Assembly: GCF_904846315.1 (NCBI RefSeq)
Contig: NZ_CAJHAF010000001.1
Span: 1,426,001 to 1,490,000 of the forward strand
Origin: Psychrobacter jeotgali
GTDB lineage: Bacteria; Pseudomonadota; Gammaproteobacteria; Pseudomonadales; Moraxellaceae
Length of the DNA: 64,000 nucleotides
Direction: 5' to 3'
A program made the position numbers and the translations under genes. The notes under the pieces were generated by a model. That model was not told where the DNA came from, searched no databases, and saw only the letters and a program-made list of their open reading frames with translations. This document shows positions 8,752 to 16,637 of the stretch, one piece after another. Every line of letters starts with the position of its first letter. Positions within the stretch are counted from its first letter, which is position 1.

Positions 8752-9819
8752 ATGAGACATTTTTATTTAGATTTTATCTTCACTGCCATTGCCTTAGCGG
8801 TAGCGGCTTGGTGGGGATATTCACATGGCGGTATGGGCGGGCTGATTGCCACGCTATCGATTACCGCTATTTTGGCCGTCATGGAAATCTCATTATCATT
8901 CGATAATGCGGTGGTCAACGCCTCGGTGCTTAAAGGCTGGGATGATTTTTGGAAAAAGATTTTCTTAACCGTTGGTATTTTAATCGCAGTATTCGGTATG
9001 CGTTTGGTGTTCCCTATCGTGATTGTCGCCGTTACCGCAGACTTAGGGATGATGCAGGTCATTGATTTAGCTTTGAATGATCCTAAAGAATACTCAGCAA
9101 GACTAATGGCTCATCATGCTGAGATCTCAGCATTTGGTGGTATGTTCTTGTTATTGGTTTTCTTAAACTTTATATTCGATGACAAAGATGTTCATTGGTT
9201 TAACTGGCTCGAGAGCCGCTTGGTGAAGCTAGGCAAAGTTGACGCTATGAGTGTATTTGTAGCACTCATTGTACTGATGATAGCGGTAACTTGGGCTAGT
9301 GCTGAGCAATCTTCAGCAGTATTAATGGCTGGTATTTGGGGCATTCTAATCTACTTAGGCGTACAAGTAGTATCCGGTATGCTTGAAGGTGATCTCGAAG
9401 AAGAACTAGAGAGTGACGGATCGGGTGCTGCTGCCACCAGCGCTATTATGAAGGGTGGTATCATTGGTTTCTTATACCTAGAAGTACTGGATGCCTCGTT
9501 CAGTTTTGATGGCGTAATTGGTGCCTTTGCTATTACTAATGACGTTATTGTCATTATGTTAGGTCTAGCGATTGGTGCGATGTTCGTCCGTTCTATGACC
9601 ATCTTCTTGGTGGATAAAGGCACACTTGATGAGTTTGTCTATCTTGAGCACGGTGCGCATTATGCTATTGGAGCCCTAGCAGTGATTATGCTGTTATCTG
9701 TAAAATTCCATGTACCAGAGCTCATTACTGGTTTAATCGGTATCGCCTTTATCGGCTGGGCACTAATCGCCTCATTGCAGTATCGCAAACGCCATCCAAA
9801 TGAAGTCACTGAGTTATAA
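8752..9819 (+). CDS. TerC-superfamily integral membrane protein, DUF475 type
   Basis: A 355-residue polytopic membrane protein with about nine hydrophobic segments. It matches the DUF475 branch of the TerC/LysE-like superfamily, whose members are encoded with TerD proteins and are thought to form membrane-linked metal-sensing or transport complexes. Conserved acidic membrane motifs are visible: MEISLSFDNAVVNA in an early helix and the mirrored EVLDASFSFDGVIGAF in a later one. Both contain the (S/F)FD(N/G) signature typical of TerC pairs. The start at 8752 was chosen over an in-frame start at 8596 because AGGA precedes it and hydrophobic sequence begins immediately. A strong terminator follows. 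Confidence 0.88.
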   Translation: MRHFYLDFIFTAIALAVAAWWGYSHGGMGGLIATLSITAILAVMEISLSFDNAVVNASVLKGWDDFWKKIFLTVGILIAVFGMRLVFPIVIVAVTADLGMMQVIDLALNDPKEYSARLMAHHAEISAFGGMFLLLVFLNFIFDDKDVHWFNWLESRLVKLGKVDAMSVFVALIVLMIAVTWASAEQSSAVLMAGIWGILIYLGVQVVSGMLEGDLEEELESDGSGAAATSAIMKGGIIGFLYLEVLDASFSFDGVIGAFAITNDVIVIMLGLAIGAMFVRSMTIFLVDKGTLDEFVYLEHGAHYAIGALAVIMLLSVKFHVPELITGLIGIAFIGWALIASLQYRKRHPNEVTEL

Positions 9820-9866
9820 AATAAGGTAATTTATATTTACTTACTTAGACCTTAGCTTTAATACTT

Positions 9867-9906
9867 ACAGGCTATATCAAATAAATTGATATAGCCTGTT
9901 TTTTTA
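9867..9906 (+). terminator. strong rho-independent terminator after DUF475 gene
   Basis: ACAGGCTATATCAA and TTGATATAGCCTGT pair in a 14-bp perfect stem with a 5-nt loop and run into seven T residues. Confidence 0.92.
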
Positions 9907-10195
9907 GAAAAATGCCTTTAACAGATTGATAAAGAGATGATTTTTTAGCCTTACTAACCTTTAGTAAAATAGTTAAAAAAGTATAAATTAATTCAGGTTA
10001 GTAAGTGAGTTAAATAAAAAAGTAAGCACACAAAATACGCCTTGCTTAGTAAGCAAACGCTTAGTATAGTAAAACTTAACCTATTTGATGGCGTATTGTA
10101 AGTGCTCACCTCTTTAATTTGAGTCTATATTTAGCTATTGCATAGGACATTTTTTATTTCATTAAATTCTAAAGATTAATTAAAAGGACAGTTAT
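9907..10195. other. untranslated region with nested inverted repeats upstream of second TerD gene
   Basis: Two inverted-repeat pairs occupy this region. CTTACTAACC at 9950-9959 is matched by GGTTAGTAAG at 9996-10005. AGCAC..AATACGCC at 10025-10041 is matched by GGCGTATTGTAAGTGCT at 10090-10106, and a small palindrome TTGCTTAGTAAGCAA lies inside the second loop. No coding frame. These could be a structured 5' leader, operators of the downstream gene, or the remains of a small palindromic element. Confidence 0.5.
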
Positions 10196-10771
10196 ATGGC
10201 TATTAGCTTAACGAAAGGCGGCAACGTTAACTTATCAAAAGAAGCCCCAGGTCTTACCAACATTACCGTTGGTCTTGGCTGGGATCCACGTGCTACTGAT
10301 GGCCAAGAGTTTGACTTGGATGCTATTGGCTTTTTGCTTGGGGAAAGTGGCAAAGTACGTAACGATCAAGACTTTATTTTCTTTAATAATTTAAAATCAG
10401 ACAACGGCGCAGTTGAGCACACCGGTGATAACCGTACTGGCGAAGGCGATGGCGATGATGAAAAAATCAAAGTCAATCTAGCGAGCATTCCTGCTGATGT
10501 TAGCAAAGTCGCTTTATGCGCCATTATCTATGAAGGTCAAGCTCGTAACCAAAACTTTGGTCAAGTTGGTGACGCTTATATTCGTGTCGTTAATGACAAT
10601 GGTAATAGCGAGATTGCTCGTTATGACTTGTCAGAAGACGGTAGTACTGAAACCGCTATGATCTTTGGTGAGCTTTATCGCCATAACAATGATTGGAAAT
10701 TCCGCGCAGTAGGTCAAGGCTTCAGCGGTGGACTCGGTCCACTAGCAGCTTCTTATGGCGTAAATGTTTAA
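10196..10771 (+). CDS. TerD-family calcium-binding stress protein (copy 2, TerD/TerE-like)
   Basis: A second 191-residue TerD-family protein, collinear with the one at 7830. GLGWD, FDLDAI and the full acidic Ca2+ motif [13 protein letters not shown] (residues 77-89) are intact, and the C-terminus [16 protein letters not shown] closes the fold. TAAAAGGACAGTTAT precedes the ATG and is a strong ribosome binding site. The nested inverted repeats upstream suggest separate regulation from copy 1. Assigning TerD versus TerE by eye is not safe, so no symbol is given. Confidence 0.92.
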   Translation: MAISLTKGGNVNLSKEAPGLTNITVGLGWDPRATDGQEFDLDAIGFLLGESGKVRNDQDFIFFNNLKSDNGAVEHTGDNRTGEGDGDDEKIKVNLASIPADVSKVALCAIIYEGQARNQNFGQVGDAYIRVVNDNGNSEIARYDLSEDGSTETAMIFGELYRHNNDWKFRAVGQGFSGGLGPLAASYGVNV

Positions 10772-10945
10772 TATTACCTGTCAATAAGATAGTCAATATT
10801 TGTCGGTGGCAGGGCTAAGTAAGCACCTGCTACCTTATGCTATTAAACAAGCTACCCATTACTATTTTTAAAGCACAAAAGTACATTTATCAAAAATATT
10901 ACAGATTAAAGAATACAAGAATACAAGAATAAGGATTTACGCCCC

Positions 10946-11698
10946 ATGGCAGCGACATTTAGCTTGATCGGCACTATTGAACCATTCTTACATTGTAACC
11001 TTAAAAAAGGCGATTCAATATATTGTGAAGCCAACGCCATGGTAATGATGGAGTCTAACCTTGAATTAAAAGGTAAGCTCCAAGGCGGTCTTATGCAGTC
11101 GCTTATGCGCCGCTTTGCTAATGATGAATCATTATTTCAACAGCAAATTGAGGCGGTCAATGGTGAAGGCGATTGCTTGCTTGCCCCTACCCTTGATGGC
11201 GATATGCAAATCATTGAGGTTGGTGCGCAGCAATATACTTTGAGCGATGGCGCCTTTGTCGCCGCTCAAACCGGTGTCGATATTAGGGCTAATATCCAGC
11301 GTAATTTAGGCGGTGCAGTATTCGGTGATACTGGCGGCTTTATGGTGATGCAGACCCAAGGCAAAGGTCAGGTTGTGGTATCAGGATTTGGCTCGCTATT
11401 TGAGATTGAAGTGACCCCGGATAAAGACGTCATTATCGATAATGGTCATGTGGTTTGTTGGGATTCCAATCTTGATTATAAGCTATCAGTTTCGACTAGC
11501 AAGAAAAAAGGCATCATGAGCAATATTATCAACTCAGTCACCAGTGGTGAGGGTATGGTATTAAACTTTTCTGGTAGTGGAAAAGTCATTATTTGCTCGC
11601 GCAATCGTGACAGCTATCAAGGCTGGCTCCAAAGCATCCTCGGCACCAGCTCTGGTGGTCGCGGCGGCGGTGGTGGATTTTTAGATAATATTTTATAA
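10946..11698 (+). CDS. AIM24/TIGR00266-family protein in Ter cluster
   Basis: A 250-residue all-beta protein of the AIM24 (TIGR00266) family. Recognisable segments are the start FSLIGTIEPFLHCNLKKGDSI, the MMESNLELKGKLQGG stretch, the central GGAVFGDTGGFMVMQTQGKGQVVVSGFGSLFEIEV, and DNGHVVCWDSNLDY. The C-terminus is glycine-rich (GGRGGGGGF) and ends in LDNIL. Bacterial members of this family have no settled biochemical role; yeast AIM24 is a mitochondrial inner-membrane protein. It lies between two TerD-family genes in the same orientation, so it probably works with them. AAGGATTTACGCCCC upstream of the ATG is a moderate ribosome binding site. No signal peptide is seen. Confidence 0.82.
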   Translation: MAATFSLIGTIEPFLHCNLKKGDSIYCEANAMVMMESNLELKGKLQGGLMQSLMRRFANDESLFQQQIEAVNGEGDCLLAPTLDGDMQIIEVGAQQYTLSDGAFVAAQTGVDIRANIQRNLGGAVFGDTGGFMVMQTQGKGQVVVSGFGSLFEIEVTPDKDVIIDNGHVVCWDSNLDYKLSVSTSKKKGIMSNIINSVTSGEGMVLNFSGSGKVIICSRNRDSYQGWLQSILGTSSGGRGGGGGFLDNIL

Positions 11699-11838
11699 AT
11701 ATAGAATTATAACCATTCACTCATCAACAAGCCTTAAATGACTCGGGTCAGATAAACACTTACTCCTATATTGAATTTATAGAGATTATTCTTCACGAAT
11801 TATAATAATTTACTCACAACCTCTACAAGGACTCTCTT

Positions 11839-12447
11839 ATGGCAATCAATCTACAAAAGGGACAAAAGATCTCCCTAAATAAAGAAGCCGGTGGCACACT
11901 TACGCAAGTCAAACTAGGTCTAGGCTGGGATGTTGCGCAAGGTCCACAAGAAAAGAAGGGTGGCTTTTTAGGCAAACTGTTTGGTGGTGGTAGCGGCGGC
12001 GAATCTATCGATTTAGACGCCTCGTGCATTATGTTTGATGGCAATAAGCAGCCCGTCGATGCCATTTGGTTCAGCCAATTAAATTCAAAAGATGGCAGCA
12101 TCGTCCATACGGGCGATAACCGTACTGGCGATGGTGATGGCGACGACGAAGTCATAAGGGTTAATTTAGCAAAAGTACCTGCTAATGTCGTCTCGCTGGT
12201 TTTTACCGTTAACAGCTTTACGGGACAAACTTTTGAGACCGTTGAAAATGCTTTTTGTCGTATCGTTAACGCCGATAATGATACTGAGGTGGCCCGCTAC
12301 AATTTGTCAGCTCAAGGCGGCCATACCGCTATGATTATGGCAAAAGTCTATCGCCACAATGACGAGTGGAAAATGCATGCTATTGGTGAACCCGCCTCTG
12401 GTCGTACCTTTCACGACTTAATGCCTGCTATTACTCCGCATGCTTAA
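11839..12447 (+). CDS. TerD-family protein with Gly-rich insertion, TerZ-like
   Basis: This 202-residue TerD-domain protein differs from the other two by a short insertion after GLGWD: EKKGGFLGKLFGGGSGGESIDLDAS. That is the feature I associate with TerZ/TerX-type members. The acidic Ca2+ motif is intact as GDNRTGDGDGDDE, and the C-terminal strand WKMHAIGEPASGRTFHDL is more divergent. CAAGGACTCTCTT before the ATG is a good ribosome binding site. The gene converges on terA with a shared terminator at 12467. Likely cytoplasmic, acting with the other Ter proteins. Confidence 0.88.
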   Translation: MAINLQKGQKISLNKEAGGTLTQVKLGLGWDVAQGPQEKKGGFLGKLFGGGSGGESIDLDASCIMFDGNKQPVDAIWFSQLNSKDGSIVHTGDNRTGDGDGDDEVIRVNLAKVPANVVSLVFTVNSFTGQTFETVENAFCRIVNADNDTEVARYNLSAQGGHTAMIMAKVYRHNDEWKMHAIGEPASGRTFHDLMPAITPHA

Positions 12448-12466
12448 TTGCTATTATTGAATATCT

Positions 12467-12503
12467 AAAAAGCCGACCGATGATAACATTGGGCGGCTTT
12501 TTC
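12467..12503. terminator. bidirectional terminator between TerZ-like gene and terA
   Basis: AAAAAGCCGACC and GGGCGGCTTTTT pair (one mismatch) around a 12-nt loop. It has an A-run on one side and a T-run on the other, so it can serve both convergent genes. Confidence 0.8.
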
Positions 12504-12545
12504 TTAGCTCTAAACGGGTATGCAATATACCCAAATAAAAACTTG

Positions 12546-13832
12546 CTATTTCCTACCTTTTTTCCAGCTAAAGCCCCAATTAAAGGCTTTATCCATCTCT
12601 TGATGACCTTTAAAATATTGGTTAATCCGCTCAACATTGATACTACCCTGCTGATTAACCAATCGTGCAATTGCACACATCGGTGAGCTGTTTGAACCTT
12701 CGGTCAAACGGGTCTCAATCGGTGGCTGCTCAGGCACATGTATGGTCACCACGCCATCAGTTTGCGCCCAGTTGGGTGCGCCCTCATAGATAAAAGCAAA
12801 GATAAATACCTCTTCTATCTGCGACCACTGCTGACCATTGATATCGAGCCACTCCCCGCCGCTCACTTGCCCCGTTCGATCATCAGCACGTAAGCAAACA
12901 TAAGGCGGTGAAGACAGGCTACCAAAGCGATTGCCTAGTGCTTGTATTAAAGTTTTCTCGCCATTTTTTAGATGAATCATAGCGCCAACATCGAGATCAA
13001 TACCACTGCTAGAGCCATGCTGCTTGAATAAATCGCCTAACAAGCCTTTTTTAGGTGCCGACTTGTTGGTATTGGGACGTTGGTTCCAGTTGAGATTAAC
13101 AGAGATCTTACCGAAATCATCGCGTTTTTTCAGATTGATGCTCGATTGACTCTTAGTTAAAGTGACTTTACTTAAATTAATCGCAGGACTGGCTGGAATA
13201 GGCGGCGGCGTGCTGGATTGATTGGCGCTAACAGTGCCGCCCGCTTTTTGAGTATTAATAGGTCTTTGGGTATTAATCGGCTGCGCTTGGTTTTGGTTCT
13301 GGTTTTGGTTCTGGCTTTGAGCTTGAGCAGGTGCATCATCGGCAATCTCAACCCCAAAATGCTCAGATAAAGGCTTAAGCCCGCCTTCAAAGCCCTGATC
13401 GATAAAGCGAAACTTCCAGCTGCCCTGCCGACGATAACATTCCGCTAGGATAATGGCTTTTTCATTACGACCAGCGCTACTCACACGGCAAGTCAGTAGC
13501 ACTTGACTGCCTTGTAATACTTGAATATCGACATCACCAATCTGCGCTAGAGTCTGATTGCTCGAAAATGCTAAAGCAATTTTATCAATATTCGCCGGCT
13601 GTGCAGGCAAGTTGATATCAAAGAAACCATCGCTGTCATGACCACGAAAGCTCACGCTACCATCATCACTACGCGTCTGCCCATAAAATATCATATCGCC
13701 ATCGCCGCGTACTTTTCCAGCTGTGGTTAGACGATAAGCAGCGCAATCAATAGCATTTTGGCTTAAAATTCGCACGCTAATATTTTCATTAGGTAGTGGC
13801 GCATTGGCACCGGCGATTAATGTTTGACTCAT
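12546..13832 (-). CDS. terA: TerA-like protein with two TerD-type domains
   Basis: The 428-residue protein has an N-terminal TerD-type domain (about 1-165: KVRGDGDMIFYGQTRSDDGSV, then GSWKFRFIDQGFEGGLKPL). A Gln/Asn/Pro-rich low-complexity linker follows (about 166-225, with repeated QNQN), and then a second degenerate TerD domain with an SGIDLDVGA motif and DDRTGQVSGGEWLDI in place of the acidic Ca2+ loop. The end GHQEMDKAFNWGFSWKKGRK, split across the last 20 residues, resembles the TerA C-terminus. The acidic Ca2+ site is weakened in both domains, so a structural role is likely. AAAGGATAATCC precedes the ATG. It is divergent from the ATP-grasp gene with about 170 bp between them. Confidence 0.85.
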   Translation of the reverse strand: MSQTLIAGANAPLPNENISVRILSQNAIDCAAYRLTTAGKVRGDGDMIFYGQTRSDDGSVSFRGHDSDGFFDINLPAQPANIDKIALAFSSNQTLAQIGDVDIQVLQGSQVLLTCRVSSAGRNEKAIILAECYRRQGSWKFRFIDQGFEGGLKPLSEHFGVEIADDAPAQAQSQNQNQNQNQAQPINTQRPINTQKAGGTVSANQSSTPPPIPASPAINLSKVTLTKSQSSINLKKRDDFGKISVNLNWNQRPNTNKSAPKKGLLGDLFKQHGSSSGIDLDVGAMIHLKNGEKTLIQALGNRFGSLSSPPYVCLRADDRTGQVSGGEWLDINGQQWSQIEEVFIFAFIYEGAPNWAQTDGVVTIHVPEQPPIETRLTEGSNSSPMCAIARLVNQQGSINVERINQYFKGHQEMDKAFNWGFSWKKGRK

Positions 13833-14003
13833 GGATTATCCTTTAGGTTATTTATCGTATTGTCATTTGATTGCCCTATAGTAGCATGGATATTGAACGC
13901 TTTTTAATGGTGGTTTTTGAATGGTCAACAGACCCTAGTATTTATATCCTATAGCAATGTATATAATGGCTGTGATATTTATTTATGGGTGATTGAGAGT
14001 ATT

Positions 14004-15107
14004 ATGGATACTAGTAATAGTAATAAGAATAACAGCGAACAAGCCAAAGACTCTGCTGTTTGGCTGGCAGAGGGACAATCCAGCCAGCGCGATATGTTGC
14101 AGAGTCTGCAAGCGCTAAAAGCTAAATCAGAAACTCCCTTTACTATCATCGCTTCCCATCGTCAAAATCGTCCTGAGATTTTTGAGTTTGCTGATAAGGT
14201 CTATTCCGAACTCTCTGAACCCTCTTTATCACGCTGGCAATTGGTGCTTGAACAGGCGCAAAAAAACAAGGTTAAAGTATTGCTCACGGGTCGTAATAGT
14301 ATCGATTATGAAGCGCAGCGTGATAAGTTTGCCGCCGCTGGTATTCGGCTATTAACCGGTGCCACTAGCGTGGCGGCATTAGAGTCTATTGATGATAAAT
14401 TTGCCTTTATGCAGCACTGTCAGGCGCATGATATTCCCGTTGCTGCGGCGTGGCGCTTTGATAATAGCGCTGAGCTGAATGCTTTACTTAGCAAACATGG
14501 CGATCAACCACTTTGTGTCAAGCCTGTCACTGGCATATTTGCACAAGGGTTTTGGCGGCTGGATACCGGCAAAGCAGATCATGAGCAATACGATAGCTTT
14601 GAGCATCTTTACTTTACTGATAGCAAGAAAATCAGCACTGACCAGTTTGTAAATGCTTACGCCAACAGCAAAATGGTACATGAGCGCCCTATCCCGATGC
14701 TGCTCATGCCCTATTTAGCTGGACAAGAGTATTCTATCGATGTGGTGTGTGAATATGGTGAAGTGCTAGCCGCTATCACTCGGCATAAAACAGGTAAGGT
14801 GCAACATATTGGTTATGATGAAGCGGTTATGGAGGTGGTCATTCCACTGATTAAAGCGTTCAACTGCGACGGTATCGTCAGTGTGCAGACCAAAGCAGAT
14901 GATAATGGTCAACACTGCGTGCTTGAGATCAATAGTCGTCCCTCTGGGGGCATTGGCTATACGGCTCATAGCGGCGTGGACTTGACCCAAGTCGGCTTTG
15001 GCTATTGGCTTGGTTTGACTGACAAGCCTAAACTGGCGAATATCGTTAAGCAAATTAAACCCTGTCAGGTACGTTCGATAATGACCAGTGTAAAGATTGA
15101 AGATTAA
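14004..15107 (+). CDS. ATP-grasp enzyme of the Ter-linked biosynthetic module
   Basis: A 367-residue ATP-grasp ligase matching the Ter-operon type (ATPgrasp_Ter). Visible features are the pre-grasp segment LLTGATSVAALESIDDKFAFM, the KPVTGIFAQGFWRLD nucleotide-binding region, MLLMPYLAGQEYSIDVV, and the metal-binding LEINSRPSGGIGYTAHSGVDL. Such enzymes form amide, thioester or similar bonds through acyl-phosphates. In published comparative genomics of Ter systems (Anantharaman, Iyer and Aravind 2012) this family is grouped with PRTase, HAD, PELOTA and lyase proteins, which are all found here at 18735-23357. Start at 14004 was chosen because GAGAG precedes it; an in-frame ATG at 13917 has no ribosome binding site. 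Confidence 0.85.
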   Translation: MDTSNSNKNNSEQAKDSAVWLAEGQSSQRDMLQSLQALKAKSETPFTIIASHRQNRPEIFEFADKVYSELSEPSLSRWQLVLEQAQKNKVKVLLTGRNSIDYEAQRDKFAAAGIRLLTGATSVAALESIDDKFAFMQHCQAHDIPVAAAWRFDNSAELNALLSKHGDQPLCVKPVTGIFAQGFWRLDTGKADHEQYDSFEHLYFTDSKKISTDQFVNAYANSKMVHERPIPMLLMPYLAGQEYSIDVVCEYGEVLAAITRHKTGKVQHIGYDEAVMEVVIPLIKAFNCDGIVSVQTKADDNGQHCVLEINSRPSGGIGYTAHSGVDLTQVGFGYWLGLTDKPKLANIVKQIKPCQVRSIMTSVKIED

Positions 15108-15143
15108 CGATAAGTAACTCTTCAGTTTAACTGTGATACTTAA

Positions 15144-15166
15144 CCCTAAAAAACCCTTTTTTTAGG
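15144..15166 (+). terminator. possible AT-rich terminator after the ATP-grasp gene
   Basis: CCTAAAAAA and TTTTTTAGG form a hairpin around CCCT. The stem is AT-rich and the T-run lies inside it, so efficiency is doubtful. It lies at the boundary between the ATP-grasp gene and the CRISPR leader. Confidence 0.4.
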
Positions 15167-15284
15167 CGCTATAAAAAATACCAACAAAATCAATAATTTA
15201 TAATAGGGCTAAAAATGCAGGGTAATTTATGGTATTTTGCCCTCAACGCCTTGTCTTAACTGATTTTTTTGAGGTATAATTCTT
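15167..15284 (+). promoter_or_regulatory. CRISPR leader with IHF site and promoter
   Basis: An AT-rich leader of about 120 bp lies at the 5' side of the array as defined by the GAAA end of the repeat. AATCAATAATTTA at 15188-15200 matches the IHF consensus WATCAANNNNTTR at every fixed position and lies 84 bp before the first repeat. IHF bends the leader during spacer acquisition in type I systems. A sigma-70-like promoter is visible as TTGTCT (15251-15256), an 18-bp spacer and TATAAT (15275-15280), which would start transcription at about the first repeat. An AGGGC/GCCCT inverted repeat lies in the middle of the leader. Confidence 0.75.
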
Positions 15285-16388
15285 CTTAATCACCGCATAG
15301 GTGACTTAGAAAGTCGATATGCAGAGCTATGTTGTCTGTATTATCTTAATCACCGCATAGGTGACTTAGAAATGTGCGCAGACTAGCTCAGCTGCTAATA
15401 CCTGCTTAATCACCGCATAGGTGACTTAGAAATAGCATGTCGGTATACCCGTATTGTTCAGCTACTTAATCACCGCATAGGTGACTTAGAAAAATTTTAG
15501 AGATTAATATCATGGCCAAAACCACTTAATCACCGCATAGGTGACTTAGAAAATTATGAACAAACTCAACTTTATCTTCTCGAACTTAATCACCGCATAG
15601 GTGACTTAGAAATGCGCTTAGATACACCGCTGATTTTAGATATACTTAATCACCGCATAGGTGACTTAGAAATGTCATCGTAGCGTTTAATGCGCATAAT
15701 CTAACTTAATCACCGCATAGGTGACTTAGAAACCTACGCCTTCAAAATCAGCAACCGACACACCCTTAATCACCGCATAGGTGACTTAGAAACGATGGCG
15801 GCCGCTATTAGTTTATTAGTCTCACTTAATCACCGCATAGGTGACTTAGAAATCATTTACAAGGCGCTGAATAACGCTGATGACCTTAATCACCGCATAG
15901 GTGACTTAGAAATGAGACGCAAATCTATTTAATCTCACCACTGCCTTAATCACCGCATAGGTGACTTAGAAATACTATGAGGACAGGCGTAAGGTGTCAG
16001 GCAGCTTAATCACCGCATAGGTGACTTAGAAAACGCTACTTGCAGTAAACGAATTAAAAACAGTCTTAATCACCGCATAGGTGACTTAGAAATCATATAT
16101 TAGTATCACTCAGTTAACCGCAATCTTAATCACCGCATAGGTGACTTAGAAAAGTGTCATACTCATAATCTAGGCAACCTTTTACTTAATCACCGCATAG
16201 GTGACTTAGAAATGGTACTTGCAAGATACGTCTATGCCGGTCAACTTAATCACCGCATAGGTGACTTAGAAAGCTCACAAGCAAAGTAACATAGATTGCT
16301 TATCCTTAATCACCGCATAGGTGACTTAGAAACATTAGCCTCAGCTATAGCGTTCATCACATCACTTAATCACCGCATAGGTGACTTA
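15285..16388 (+). CRISPR. type I-F CRISPR array, 18 perfect repeats and a 19th degenerate one
   Basis: Eighteen identical 28-bp repeats occur at an exact 60-bp period starting at 15285. The 5' part is CTTAATCACCGCATAG and the 3' part GTGACTTAGAAA. All 18 spacers are 32 bp. The repeat length, the 5-bp stem TCACC/GGTGA with loop GCATA, and the 8-nt CTTAGAAA handle match type I-F, where crRNA 5' handles are CTAAGAAA-like. This sets transcription left to right, with the leader on the left. The repeat at 16365 matches for 24 bases and then reads TGAG in place of GAAA; it joins the structured trailer. No cas genes occur in the window, so interference must depend on a locus elsewhere. Confidence 0.98.
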
Positions 16389-16549
16389 TGAGCAGCGTTA
16401 AAAAATTGCATGCCAATTTTAGCTGCGCAAGGAAAATCCTTTAGATAGGATTTTCAGGAGTCATAACTTCAAGCGTAACCTGAATAGGAAAATCATAGAT
16501 TTCCCCTTGCGATGGGCTGAGCACTTCCCAAGTGCTCAGAATACCCCCA
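16389..16549 (+). repeat. structured trailer module A (four hairpins)
   Basis: Directly after the degenerate 19th repeat come four stem-loops. H1 is GCAGC (16392-16396) with GCTGC (16422-16426), plus an inner 7-bp AAAATTG/CAATTTT. H2 is GAAAATCCT (16432-16440) with AGGATTTTC (16447-16455). H3 is GGAAA (16487) with TTTCC (16500). H4 is CTGAGCACTT (16517-16526) with AAGTGCTCAG (16530-16539), a perfect 10-bp stem. The module then runs into a repeat relic at 16550. There is no open frame with a ribosome binding site. Related, diverged hairpins occur in the following module, with compensatory changes in the stems. I do not recognise the element; a structured RNA within the pre-crRNA transcript or a palindromic mobile element are the main options. 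Confidence 0.75.
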
Positions 16550-16577
16550 TCTCACACACTTATAGGTGACTTAGAAA
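16550..16577 (+). repeat. CRISPR repeat relic, 3' half intact
   Basis: The last 16 bases (ATAGGTGACTTAGAAA) match the array repeat exactly, while the first 12 are diverged (TCTCACACACTT). It closes trailer module A and is followed by one more spacer-length segment. Confidence 0.8.
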
Positions 16578-16609
16578 AGCGCCGTTACATTATCGGCGGC
16601 CATGGCAGC
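16578..16609 (+). CRISPR. isolated 32-bp spacer between repeat relics
   Basis: Exactly 32 bp separate the relic ending at 16577 from the next repeat at 16610, the same length as all spacers in the main array. This suggests the modules entered or arose within a once longer array. Confidence 0.75.
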
Positions 16610-16637
16610 CTTAATCACCGCATAGGTGACTTATGAG
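16610..16637 (+). repeat. CRISPR repeat relic with TGAG end
   Basis: Bases 1-24 are identical to the array repeat, and the last four are TGAG, exactly as in the degenerate repeat at 16365. The same TTATGAG junction occurs again at 17077-17083. Confidence 0.85.

Noticed and set aside
13917..14003. Longer N-terminus of the ATP-grasp protein
   Set aside because: The ATG at 13917 lies in the divergent promoter region without a ribosome binding site, and the extension is unlike the rest of the protein.
16389..16637. CreTA-like toxin/antitoxin RNA pair in the trailer
   Set aside because: The location in a trailer with repeat relics is suggestive, but no cas genes flank it and I could not point to a Shine-Dalgarno, start codon and rare-codon mini-ORF as known for CreT. 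It is kept only as one hypothesis in the findings.
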